Below, in pieces: positions 47,201 to 60,600 of a DNA stretch of 64,000 nucleotides. Below the pieces are notes generated by a model. That model made no database searches. It saw only the letters and a program-made list of their open reading frames with translations, and was not told the DNA's origin. Source of the DNA: Heliocidaris erythrogramma (Eukaryota > Echinodermata > Echinoidea > Camarodonta > Echinometridae); NCBI GenBank assembly GCA_025617745.1, contig CM046853.1, forward strand, positions 31,175,313-31,239,312, in the 5' to 3' direction. Each line of letters opens with the position of its first letter. Within the stretch, counting starts at the first letter, position 1. A program made the position numbers and the translations under genes.

Positions 47201-48405
47201 GCGTTTGTAGATGGGGTGTTTGTTTGCATGTTTAAGTGTGTGTGTCGGTAACTGTTTGACCCTACGCTGCTTTCTTGTAATTACAGGTGTATAACAATTA
47301 TGTTCGTATACAATATCGGGGATATCGGGGATAGTAATGAGCTGAAAATAGATATTTCTCCCTTGTTGAGTTTTAGATTCAATTACCGGATATGGCATCG
47401 AACGTGACTTTCATTTCTGTTAATGTAAGAGGCATAAGGGACAAAGTGACTGAGGTGGAAGACGAGTGGAAAAAGGATTCGAGTGGCAGTATCATTTTAA
47501 CCATGGTACGAATCACTGTCGGGGAGTCACAGTGCTCTTAGCCACCGATCTGAAATTAAATGTAGAAGAAACTGTTAATGAGGCAGATGGCTGTTGTCTT
47601 TCCATAAAATGTGAAATATCTGGTCAGTACGAAAGACCATTAGTGCCACGGAGAAAAAACCCCCGCTATTTCTACTAATCCGTATATACAGATTACCGTA
47701 ATCTGTATATACATATACAGTTTTTTGTGTGGAACCTTCTCATTTTGGGGGCGATTTCCATAAAATTGGTGTCAAAATGCTCAGGAGATCAAACTGCATC
47801 AAATAAGCATGAGACTACATGACATGCTCTTTATTCCATGAATAAAGCAGTTGATTTTTTAACTGCAGTGGATTTCGAGAAGGCCTTTGAAAGCGTTTCA
47901 CATTTGTTTTTAAATAAAGTATTGGAATCATTTGGTTTGAGGGAGGACTTTTGCAGATGGGTGAAAGTTTTATATAATATTGCAGCAGTTGTGTTATGAA
48001 AATAGTCAACTGGTTATTTTCAAATAAAGAGGGGTCATTCAAGGAGATCCTCTCTCACCATATTTATTTGTTTTGTTACCTTAGCTGGAGTCATAAGGAG
48101 TGATGAGGAAACTAGTGGAGTTAAATTAGGAGACGAGGAAATCAGGCAGATTATCTATGCTGATGACAAAACTATATTTGTAAAAGATGTTGGAGCACTC
48201 TGAAAATGTCAGTGGTTTAAAGGTTAACAAGGAAAAAGCAAACTCTATTAGGTTAGGTAATAAGGGGGAGAAACCTGGCTCACTTTTGTGTGGACATAGT
48301 GTGGAGAAAATACATATCTTGGGAGTTCATCAAGAAATCTTAAAAGAAAGAATGAAGTGAATTATAATGAATTATGTGTGTGTGTGGGGGGGGGGGTAGG
48401 TGAGG

Positions 48406-48444
<39 letters not shown>

Positions 48445-51400
48445 GGGTAGGGGGGATGTGGATAAAATCTTTCCTTTTTCACAAGATCAAGAATATAAGT
48501 TCGTTTTGGGGATTAGGTGCCTTTTCCCCTGTCTTTGTTTTTTTTTTCTAATTTGGATGAAGTAAAGTACATCGTAAGGCTTTTAAGTCCGTTTAAATGA
48601 TGTACATGTACATGTTTACATTTTGTTTAATGTATAATTATATAATATTGACTGGCTTGAAGGGGATATCAGAATATATTGCCCGCAACAGAATCATATT
48701 GCCCCGAGTCGAAGACGAGGGCAATATGGTTCTTTTAAGGGCAATATTTTCGATATCCACCGAAAGTAGAGTCAGTCAATATTATTATTATTACCTAGAC
48801 TCTATAATCATCGTTATGCCTATTTTGTAGCAATTACAAACAGGTCTGTTTGCCTGTCAGGTTATTCATACAGATATGTAATCTGGGCCAAGCAATTGTC
48901 ACGTAAATTGTTTTCGCGCGTATCCATTGTTTAAACCTTTGTACTCTTTAATGCGTACACAATACTGCGCGTATGCACTTTGATTAAAAGCGCGCCGACA
49001 AGAAAGGGTGGAATATGGCAAAAAAGTTGCCCTCTTTTTTAGTACATTGGTCTATGGGGAAAACCCGGAAGAGGGCAATATGGCAAATATTGCCCGCTCC
49101 GGAGACGGATCCGGAGTTGCATGTAAAATACGGCTTTTTATTTTACAGCTAAAAATGCCCTGTATAGATAATAATATAATTTGTATGTGATTATGTGCCT
49201 ATTCTTGCTTTTGTATTTTTTCTAATTTTAATGAAGCACATCTTACCTTTAAAACTTTTAAGTCCATTTACATGATTTACTTGTATACTTTGCGTTCAAT
49301 GCATGATATAATTTGTTTCAATGCATGATATAATTTGTTCATTGTATGATATAATTTGTATGTGATTATGTGATTATTTTTAATGTATGATATAATTTGT
49401 ATGTGATTATGTGAAAAGGGAAAGTAATAAAAATGGAAAGAAGAAAGTGGATGTGTGTGTGTGTTATGAAACATATTAGGAGAAATTAAAATGGCCAAAA
49501 ACACTTCTAATGACCTGACTGTATACTACTGGATTATGAAATAATTTTAAATTGGATTAGATTATGGAGTTTCAAAAATGCAGACTTTTCCTGATGCTAT
49601 GAAATCCCGAATCGTCATTAAATTTGAATAGTGATAATTATGAAAACTGAAGGGTGTAATGCGTCTTCCAGTTGGAGAAAAGGTCCATTCGTCTGCTAAT
49701 CGTAGTGGTGTCAGACAAGTTGCACGACTGGCCACCGACTGGCCACCGACTGGTAGCCTAATAAATCGGTCTTTTCTCTGGCCGACTAGAAGGTTCAAAA
49801 TACCGTGCATTTCTTTTTTAAATATCAATATTAATTGTTTATGCTGCTGCTTTTTAAAATCATAATTATCTTTGTGTTTTACTGATGATTAGCAATACCT
49901 GATATATTTTTTTAAGTTCCATATTCTTTCAAAATCAAGTGGTGGACCGGTCGTAAGTTGTGTGGTGCTTTTAAAGTGTCCAAACACTCCTAAAAATTTG
50001 GGTAGGTGAAATGGTGGATATGACCAACTGTGGTGGCTCCCGGCTTTGGCCCCGGCCTCTACGTCTTATATGTATTTCCCTAACCCCACTCCCCCTCCCC
50101 CGCCCCCTCTTCCTTTGCTTAACTGCAGAATTTGATTGTGCATCATTTTACATTTGGAACTATTTCTAGGAAGAAAGGGTGGCTACACTTATATGATTTT
50201 TTTTTCTTTATACGTCCGTGGTAGAAGTAAATAGGGTTAAAACACAGTAAGAAATACACAAAATGCTTAATGACTCATTTAACTTTCAAGACAGAAAGAA
50301 AAAATAGTCAGGTTTATGTGATACGTGCTATATAAGAACGGCGTGTTCTCATCATCATCATTTTTATTGATCCACCCCCTCTTACTTTTGACTTTCTTGG
50401 GCTTCTTTTCCATGCAATATTCTAAATAAATGTCAATGTGAAAGTCATGTCATGACATTATGCTATGCCGAATGTTACAATGGTGTCCTTCCAGACATGA
50501 TCGCTGTGCAGGACTTTGCAGCGGCGGCGATGGAGAATTGGGGTCTCATCATCTACCGGGAGGCGGCCATGTTGTATGATGCCGAAGTCAATGCGGACAG
50601 CATCAAGCAACGTGTTGCTACCGTCGTTTCCCATGAACTTGCCCATCAGGTAATCTCGGGGGTGTCGAGGGGGTTGGACAAAAATTACCAACGAAGTATA
50701 GCCAATAATTTCCCAACTAGCAAAAAGAAAGGTCCTCGGATCTTTAGATTTGCTTACAGTTACAACATTTGTGACCTTAAAAATGACTTCGTGGTAAAGA
50801 GTAACTTATATCCTTTCCAATGATTCCTCATTTAGAACTTTGCTATCACGGATGACTGAACATTAGGAATATTTCAAGTCTTGTAAAAAGATCCCTTTGT
50901 ACGAAGAGTCGTACTTCTTTGTTCTCTCAAAAGCCATCGTCCATTAGGTTATTTCATTTTGAAAACAATCGCTCAGTTAAACTGATTTGCAAATTATTTT
51001 AGAACAAAAATATTAATGTCGCTATAAGCTGGAAAAACTGGTTTAATATTGGAATTTGTAATTCTCTCCTCATGATTCTAATGACCCGATGGTCGCTTAC
51101 TTCACGTCCTTGTGTAAAGTAAGCCTTTCTTGAACGAGTAATTCTCTTTTTTGAGCTACAGCTCCGAAAAAGTGACGTTGTAATTGGAATACTGTAAGAT
51201 GGACCCAGTGGAAGCAATAGACCTGTATACTAAGTGATTCAAATTTTATGCATACTTTTGAAACAAAGGTTGTTCTTGACAACCTGAAAGCTTGTCAGAG
51301 GCTTGTCAGACATAGCAACAAGTAATGTATGCAAACTGGATTCCAAGTGTTGTAAGTTCATTCATTAATAACGGGTTAATGGAATACCTCGTTACTAGGT

Positions 51401-54400
51401 CCCCAGGAAAGAAACATCCACAAATTTGAATCACTTAGTAAACGGGTCTATTAGACCAATAACCCCAACTTTAACTAATGGACATTTTTGTTCTACTGAC
51501 AGACGACGCTTATTAACACTTGATGTTCTCTCTTTAACAAACATTCTCTGCTCTGTAGTGGTTTGGTAATCTTGTCACCCCTAAATGGTGGGATGATCTC
51601 TGGCTCAACGAGGGATTCGCCACTTACGTCTCATATCTCGGCGTCGACCATGCACAGTCCACATGGGGCATGGTTAGTATTATTTATTTCCTGTTAGACT
51701 AGTTTTGCTGTCGATATCGATACGTGATTTATAAATTAGGCGTAGGGGTAGTTGCGGGGGGGAGTTGCGGGGGGGGGGGCGCTGCAAGGGAAAGAATCCA
51801 GAATAATTATGCATCCATGGACATCTTCAAATTTGAGATATTTATCAATAAAGTTACGTATAGACAAAAGGCAAATAATTCTTTCCAAGTCAAGTTACAC
51901 TCCCCTTTTTTTTGTAAAGCATGCATTTTTTTTCTTTAAATACCTGCCAAGCCGTGAATTTCGAGGTCACACATAAAATCCCAAAGTGGAACAAACCAGA
52001 ATCTGGGACAAACTTGCACGAACTGAGACAAGCCGGCAAAAACTGAGACTGAGACTCCCATATAATATCATGAGTTCATTGTATTTTGTATACGACGCAA
52101 AAATTCAATCGTTTCAATGTTGAAAGGGACGAATCCGTGGGTAATAAGCAAATAGTCATGAACGTGTTTTGATTATTCTGTGTTCGTTCCCATACTTGCA
52201 ACGATGCAAGACAGTGCTGTCTAGACCTGTTCAGGCAGATGAATGGGACTGTGTATTCATACATGCCATCACATATATTTCATTGTGCCTCTGCTATCAT
52301 CATTTTTTTTCCTCCTCCTCTTTCTATCTACAAACTGTGGGAAATAGTTTACTAATGTTTGTTTAAATTCCTGTATTACATTGTATTGGCATGAAGAGGG
52401 TACTCACCAAGTATAAGCTTTACATTACATTATTTTATCTGAATGCAATTGCGACTCTTTGAGCTAAAACAAAAAGAAGAGATCAGTAGATCACTATCTT
52501 TCACTACCAATATATCAGGTAATATTAATCATTAATGAAACACGAATATTTATTATAAGAAAAATTGTAATAAAACTGTAGGCTCTTCTGGACTGCAGAA
52601 AAATGTATATACTATTTCGGGACAAGCTCCAAGACTAACATGTCTTGACGGTTACATGTCGTTTTGTTCCGAAGGTTCGAATTTTGAAGATTCCTTACTC
52701 CGAAGGTTCGTGATTCTGAAAATGAAATAGGATTCATAATTCCAGAAATAAATAGGGTTCGTAATTCCAAAAACGAAATAGGGTTCGATTATTCCGAAAA
52801 TGGAATAGAATCCTGAATCATTTTTCGGAATTACGATCCTTTAGAATTATGAACCCTATATCATTTTCGGAAGTATGAATCTTCGGATAGACGAACCCTC
52901 GGAATAACGAGCCACCCCCACCCCTCATTTTGATTAATTTCAGAGAGAGCAGTTTGTCATCAGAGAGTTATCAGTTGTCTTTAAGCTCGATTCCTTGGGA
53001 GCCTCCCACCCGATTCGAGTTGCAGTGGGAGCTCCAGCAGAAATCGGTGAAATCTTTGATGATATTTCTTACAGAAAGGTATGTCATCGAAATTTTGTTG
53101 CCATACCATCCATAGAAGATTGAGCCTGATACAACTGAAAATATGTGACGTATATTGTGACGACATGTCGATTATCCAGATGATTTCAAATGGCAATTTG
53201 AACAAGTTTACATGCAATAATATTTCATGAATTGTTTAAATCGTAAGTTGGAAAAGTCTCTAAATGACAAATTTCAATAGTGGTTAGTGCTACTGACATG
53301 AATGAATGCATATTTTTAGTAAAATTCGACAGCAAATGGGACAGCGTTTATTTTGTTACGTGTCGGACACACGACCACCCTGTGCTCCCACATCGCCTTC
53401 GTCTTCTTCATAATCACAATTCTCATTGTTTTTATTTACGTCCTTCCAAATCAGTGTCAAAAAATTAGAATCATAATACAGCGGTATTCATTCATGTCAT
53501 ATGATGAGTGAAGATTATGTCTTAATCTAAAAAGTAAGGTGTAATTGTTGTTGGTGATGATGTTGGTGGTGCTGATGTTGTTTTGTTGATGTGTTATCAT
53601 CAAAAGGGAGCCGCCATTCTGAGGATGTTGAACAATATCCTGACGGAGGAAGTGTTCACACGGGGTCTGACAGCTTATCTTAATGAATACGCTTATGGAA
53701 ATGCTGATTCGGATGATCTTTGGAATGCATTAACGGAGGTTAGTGTGAACTTTCTATAAAGGAGATTTAAGAAAATGGCGGATTGTCTATGGTCAAAATG
53801 CATACTTTTCTTCCAAAAGAGGGGGGGGGCACGGGCCGGAAGTGCCCCCCCCCCCTTTTGAAGGAAACAAAGTGGTAAATCCCTTTTGAAGGAAACAAAG
53901 TTGTAAATCCCTTTTAATGCCCTTTTAATGGAGCTACAATGTAACATTTTATTTTTTTGGGTAGATTAAGCCAGTTGGTCTTCTTTTGATTCCTACATTG
54001 TTCATGTAGTTTTCCATTATCATATTCCCTTTCAAAATATTCATTTTGCTGATGAATTGATAATAATTTTTGTCATTACTGGTAACTTAATTTCAATAAT
54101 TTCAGTAAACAAGTTAACATCTATACTAAAGATGTACACGCCTCTCTTTCTATTGTGGACAGATTTTCATTTTATTTGTTCGCATCAAATAGTTTACTCT
54201 CTTTTCATTCATTCTTGTTTTATTTCTCATCGCAAAGAACTCATCTGGGGGCGTTTCATCAAGTGTGTTGTCATTAGTTTCTACCGACAAATTTGCTCTC
54301 AGCCAATCAGATGCAAGGATTTCAGTAGCTTATAACAGTTATTGCAACTTTTCATTGATGACAAGTTTTATGAAACAGGACCCTGTTTGTTTCTTAATAT

Positions 54401-57400
54401 TTCTGTTTTGTCGTACATACAAGGCTGACGTAGGTTACGGTAATCTTGACGTGAAAGCGATCATGGACACCTGGACATTACAGATGGGATATCCTTTGAT
54501 CACCCTAGAGCGAACAAGTCGGAGAACGGTAATGGCCAGTCAGGAACACTACCTCTCGTACCCAGCCGCTGGGGTCAATGACAGATACGGAGATCTTGGG
54601 TAAAAATCCTATAGGTTTCAGTTAAATTTTATTCAATTTTGAGAGCATTATTTGTTTCGTTTTCTCTTTCTCTTTTTGTCTGAGATCTTTAAAGACACAA
54701 ACGCTCATGAAAACTTTTTTAGACCTATGTCCTCCGCATGTGAGAGTATCCTGCCCCCGCCACTGATCGGCTGTGTCCAAAATCATGCGATTTCAAAGTT
54801 CAGTCACATGATTATGGACACGGAAAATGATTGGCTGTGTCCATAATCACGTGACTTAACTTTAAAGTCGCATGTTACATTTCGCTGCCTATGCGCTTGC
54901 GGTATGATATTTCACTCCTCGCTTCTCATCACGTCAAGATATCTCACATCGTATGGACATCGAAATGCCATCTCAAGTCGCTGTTTAAAAATCGGCTGTC
55001 GATAGGCGCATGTGGAACCTGTAGTTTATCTTATTTCACTCTCCCCTATCACTTCTTAAATGCTAGTCTATTGCAGAAACTATCATACATAGTTGGAATC
55101 ATAATTGTTATATATCACTTTTTATCAAAATTTCGATATCAAACAGAACTTTAATTATTTTGTTCTTATCATTTTTAATCTTAACAATTTGTTCAAATAG
55201 AATGAAACAAATTTAGTGACTTCGCAACTTTTTATGTTTCATGTGAAAGAAATAATGATCCTCGGAAAATAACTACTAAATTATCATTAATGTTTTGGTT
55301 TTTGATGTTGAATTAAAATTCGATTTAAAATTGGAATTCCTAATCATAGTGAGGTATATGATTTGAATGATGATCATAATATAACCGAAAATTTTGGATT
55401 TATGAAATATCTTATGTGCTTATTGAGGATGAAATAAAACTATTTCGTATAATTCCCTCCCTTACCATGCTTATAGGTATGTATGGATGGTTTACCTCGA
55501 ATACACAGACCAGTCACAAAATAAGTTTGCTTTGCCAGAATCAGTATGGATGGAAAATGTGAAGTCTAGTAAGTATGACAGATTTGTGAATTCATCATAT
55601 TATCGCAAGCTTTAAAATTGACAACAACAATAAAAAAAAACACACCTAGCTGACGACTACTCATAATTATTATTCTGTCTCGATTGGAAAGAAAATTACG
55701 AATTTTATAGATTACAAGATCACAAAGACTTTCAAAATGGCAAACTGCAAGATATGCAATATGGTATTGAAACTGCACTTGAGTTCATTTCTCGAAAGTC
55801 TTTACGGTAGTGATGGATTGACTATTTTGATCACCTTGTTGGCTACAGCCCACAATACCGACAGTCCATGAGACCGATAATCTCAGGTCTCGCAAAAGTT
55901 ATCTGAGCGTTTCTCTTGACCGACGGCTCACGAGCATGATGAGACTGAGAGCATAAGAGACCGGCATATCGGTCTTGCGGTCCTTCTGATAATTTTTCTT
56001 AGGGTTCACGTGGACTGTCGGTCCACTGGGAGGTCCTCCCGCCGTCTATCATCTCCCCCCCCCCCCCCCCCCCCCCCCCTCTCTCTCTCTCTCTCTCTTT
56101 GTAGTCGAATTCCAGCTGGCAGATTCTATAGATGACAACGACTGGTATATCGCGAACACTTATGAGTATGGTTTCTACAGAGTCAACTACGATCAGGAGA
56201 ACTGGATGAGATTGGCCAATCAGCTTATCACAAACCATACGGTACATCTATCTTTGACGCGTCTTATTTTATGCTTCACATCATAACCTGCTTAAGGGGC
56301 TTTTACACTTTCACGGATCGCATCCCGGATCATCCCGGATCGTCACTTCGGGTTCATCCGTATTATCACTGGCATTACCGTGTATACACCGTGGAGGCAT
56401 CCGGCGTGATCCTTGGCGTACCGGCATATCCCGGGAAAAAATTAAGCTTGCTTTATTTTTCATCCCGGAGTTCCGCGCTCTTCCTTGAACTCCGTGTTAG
56501 CTCCGTATGCGTTTCCGGTATGGTCCGTGTTGCTACCTTGTCTGTTCGTACAGACACTGCACTTGTCCGTGTATTCACCCAGTTCAGAACGTATCCACAC
56601 CGGCATTGAGAAGAAATCGTGGTGTCGCACGCCGGATCACCCCGGATTAAGATCCGGGATGATCCGTGATGCGATCCGTGAAAGTGTAAAGGCCCCTTCA
56701 GTTAAGCCTGACACACACAAGGTGTTCTTGCACTAGCGTCGGCTCGAAATTCTTTTCTCACCATATGGGACCGACGCGACGCAACAATATTCACACAGAC
56801 AAAATGAGTGCATATGGGCGCGTACAGAACGTATGCGTGACAACTGTAAGCGCGGCCTATTGTTTTGACTGCTTACTGCGGCATGAATCCTATTGAATTT
56901 AGGCTTGATCGATGCTAGCTAGCTAGTGAAAGAATCATATGAGTTTTAAAATTGCGACTAAAGCCCGGCTTACACGAGGCGTCGTTTCGATTGCGTCACT
57001 ACCTGCGCTAATTGAGCCTTTGAATTAGGCAATGAACACATACGCCAGTTATTAAAAGTATGGTTTTCACTGCTCATTTTGCAACCACTTTTTAAACGAT
57101 ATCATTCTTCGATGACGTCACTGACGCGATCCTAACGTCAGCAAAATGACGCCTTGTGTGAGTTTAGCTTTATGTCCGTTGCACATGAGGCGTTCTTCAA
57201 CCATATCTATAAACTGAAAATAATTCATGCCATGCACAGTCTACAACGAACAAAAGAAATGGCTGCTTAGGAGGAGTCAAACCATTGTTCTACACGTCGC
57301 TCTATAACGTAGATTTTTCGAAAAATGACGAAACAGTGCACTGGGTCAGCGCGCTCCTGCGTCAGTACCTAGTGACATTGTATGCATAAATATCCTTCTT

Positions 57401-57582
57401 GCATGCCTCTTGTGGAACGGGCATTCTAGGCGCCCCGGTAAAACCTTGTCCCTCTAAGATCCTATGCAGGGGTATGATTGGGTGGGGGGGGGGGGGGGCG
57501 AAGCCAGTGGCGTATCTAGGGATTATGGCGCCCGGGGCAAACAATGAATTACGCCTCCCCCCCCCCCAAAAAAAAAAAAAAA

Positions 57583-57613
<31 letters not shown>

Positions 57614-60600
57614 ATTTAAAAAAAATAAATAAATAAATAAATAAATATAAAAAAATGAAAAAAATGAAAAAAATGAAGAAAAAAAAATTGACCCTTTGCA
57701 AATACTGTTTTATACACTTCATCCTATATTGGGGACGCAGTATTTAGCAAGAGTCATAATTTTATGAAACTTACATGATATAGCGAGCAAAGCAATTACA
57801 TCTTTATTATTTCAAATTTTGAACCCTTTAAGCTATTTAAGAACTATATACTGAGGGTGCGAAATTACGAGATCCTGAAAGAAAATTATTGTGCTAGGGA
57901 GCAAGCGACCGAGCTTTGGAAAATGTTCGTATTTTTCAAACCTTCAAAAACTAGATTTCTAGTGCATTTACTCTGCGGATTTGGGGGCGCATAATCCGTA
58001 AGGATTATGATATATCTTCATTTCCCCCCTTTTTTCTTTCTCTCCTTTGCGTTTTTTTTTGTGCCCCCTCCAATATTGCCGCCCGGGACACGTGCCCTCT
58101 CCCCCCTAGATACGCCACTCAGCGAAGCGGGAGGATGTGGGAGGGGGGGTATCCCTCCTCCCACACCAGGGACTTGTCTATCTGTCTATAAAAGTAACTT
58201 GCATTTTAGAGCATCCCAGAATGGTTTTTAATGAAAAGAAGGAATGCACGGATTTACGCCAATGAACGGAACCCCTTAAAGGTTGACTAAATTAGAGAGA
58301 AAATGGGTGCTCTTTCCATGTAGTTTTGCCTTCTAATCACGAATCTGCCAATTGATTGTCCAAATTATGTCTTGTTTTGGCGAAAAAGGTGGAAAAGTAG
58401 AGGTTTTGGGACCTCTCCTTAAAACTCGTGAGCTGATTGGCTAACCCCCAAGTGACGTATGAAAAGTAAGAGGCACAAGATCTGCAGGCTGCAGCATATA
58501 ATATTGTACACAGAATGCGGTATTTGACCCCTCTGTTCAACGGACAATTTATGAAAAAAGGAAATTAATCAATATAATCTTAGGAGTGAATAATCATTAG
58601 CACTATATTTTCTACAAGATCAGAAAACGCTTTTGCCCAAATATACAGCTCTTGTTTTGTTTTTAGCTTTTCTTTTGAACAATGTTCTCATCCATCTGAG
58701 CTTGCCGAACGAAAGTTTTGCATTGGTCATAAACGCGTGCACAGCCGTTTTATGCGTCTGTATGTACAATGTCCTACACATCTTAAGTACGGCAGTGACT
58801 ATGTTCCCCTCGTACATAGCGACTGGTGCACGCTTTTGTTTTGTTTATTTCACTTTTTTACGGTTTTTTTTTTACTTCGCTTTATATAGTACGTTAGTAC
58901 TGACTTAGATTTTGGCTGAATTCGAGTAACTTATATAGAGAGAGGAAAAGTGCCCGCGATTCCGAGTTGGAGGACTTTTCTGAGCCATGCAGATACGAAC
59001 TCTGATTTATCAGATGATTTATCAGACCCCGAAGGCAAAGAAGCTCGAGTGGCAAGGGGAAATTCGACCATATTATATGTTTGAACCCCTCGCAGAATAC
59101 AGTGAAGGCCGTGGCCGGGTGAAGTAACTCCAGGGAGCTCCAATGCGATGCAGCTCCCTGGAGTTACGGGTGAAGTAGACCGAAAACTCTGTCTCTCGTT
59201 CGTTAGGTCGTCTTAGCTAACGAGCGAGAGACAGAATTTTCGGTCTACGGGTGAAGCTGCTGCAGCTGCTGTCGTTGAAAAACAGATTGGAAGACTTGAC
59301 TCCAAGTCTGATCGTTGGAATAGCTGAATCTTTTATAGCTAGCTTATCCTTCTCTTCATGCCAAATTCGGAATACAGGCCAGGATCCTCAAAATCATATT
59401 CGGCAAAGTGATCTGCAGATTGTACTCCACTCACTTGGCCGGCCCTTGGCACTCTGCCCGCGTGAGCTTTACTATTGCGACCCACAATTTCCGTAGATTT
59501 TCATCTTTAGGAAAATGATGTAGGCTTACACCATCTATAGGGGTCTTGCTACAGCCCGCAACTATACACCGATTAGGCATTATTGATGAAACTGTGTCCC
59601 AAAATCAAAGTTATTGTGAGGAATTAAACACACGAAAATACGCAATGCAAATGGTCGATGTGGTGAATATCATGCTCGGCACCGGGCTGGGCCTGCCGGG
59701 GGCCACCGGGCGCGCACGGTATAGGTTAGTGGAATATTTTCCCTTACTTTTCATGCGTCACAGATCACGTGATCACGATGTCGCTTCGATGGGTTTTTTT
59801 AGGGGCGGGGCTTATGACTGTGTAAATCAGCAAAAATGTACTTTTCAAATGATTATAAAATATGACTGAATGCATAAAAAATTGTGTGATGGATATTTTT
59901 TGGCTCCTGATGACACCTTCCTACGAAAAATGGGCAATTATTTTTTTATTTTAGTGACCATTTAATTGAGAGTAGCAATGGGAACGAAATGGGAACGTAC
60001 TTACAGCAATTTTTATTGCCCAGCTTACGTTCCAGGTTTTATATTGAAAGGTCGTGTCAGCCATTTTTAAACGCTTAGATGGGATTTTCTTAAAATATTT
60101 TGAAACCCAAATAATTACTATTGAAAGTTTCATCTCTCCGATTGAAATTCTTAAACAGCTTCTTAATTTTACATTTGGACACTACAGTAGAGTCGCAGTT
60201 AAATAACTCCTAAAAGCACATTTTGCAACCCTAAGTTACAAACTATTAACTCGAAAATTAAAGCAGCTCCAGAATAACTAAATGCTCCAATTCTAGACAG
60301 TAACAGAACAATTCCATTGCATCCACATAACTTTATTCTTTCTTTCATTTTTTCTGCAGGTGTTCCCCAATGAGAACCGCGCAATGCTGATTGACGACGC
60401 ATTCAGCCTGGCCCAGTCGGGCAACGTATCCATCGAGACAGCGCTGAATCTTACTCTGTACCTTGACAAAGAAATGGATTTACTTCCGTGGGAGATTACA
60501 TTTTACTACATGTCCTACATTGCTTTGATGTTTAGACATAGCGCGGGTTATGGCCCTCTAGAAGTGAGTGAGGCGATCAACTTTGTGTGACGTCATCATC

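Larger units (their letters stand above)
44494..50494. other. Gene B intron 3 (6 kb): repeat-filled
   Basis: It holds (GT)n tracts (44590-44690, 48383-48442), three copies or part-copies of a 240-bp MITE, a long hairpin (46268-46370), a SINE, a broken LINE, and palindromic DNA with GGGCAATAT motifs (48650-49110). No host exon is seen besides those listed. About 49160-50490 has nothing recognised beyond AT-rich repeats. Confidence 0.6.

Noticed and set aside
47006-47398. Pro/Gly-rich ORFs on both strands
   Set aside because: They are produced by GT-rich and poly-G simple sequence and have no domain.
58620-58908. Opposing ORFs of 65 and 91 codons
   Set aside because: They are antisense to each other, without motifs and in the middle of a repeat-rich intron. 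There is no support for a gene.
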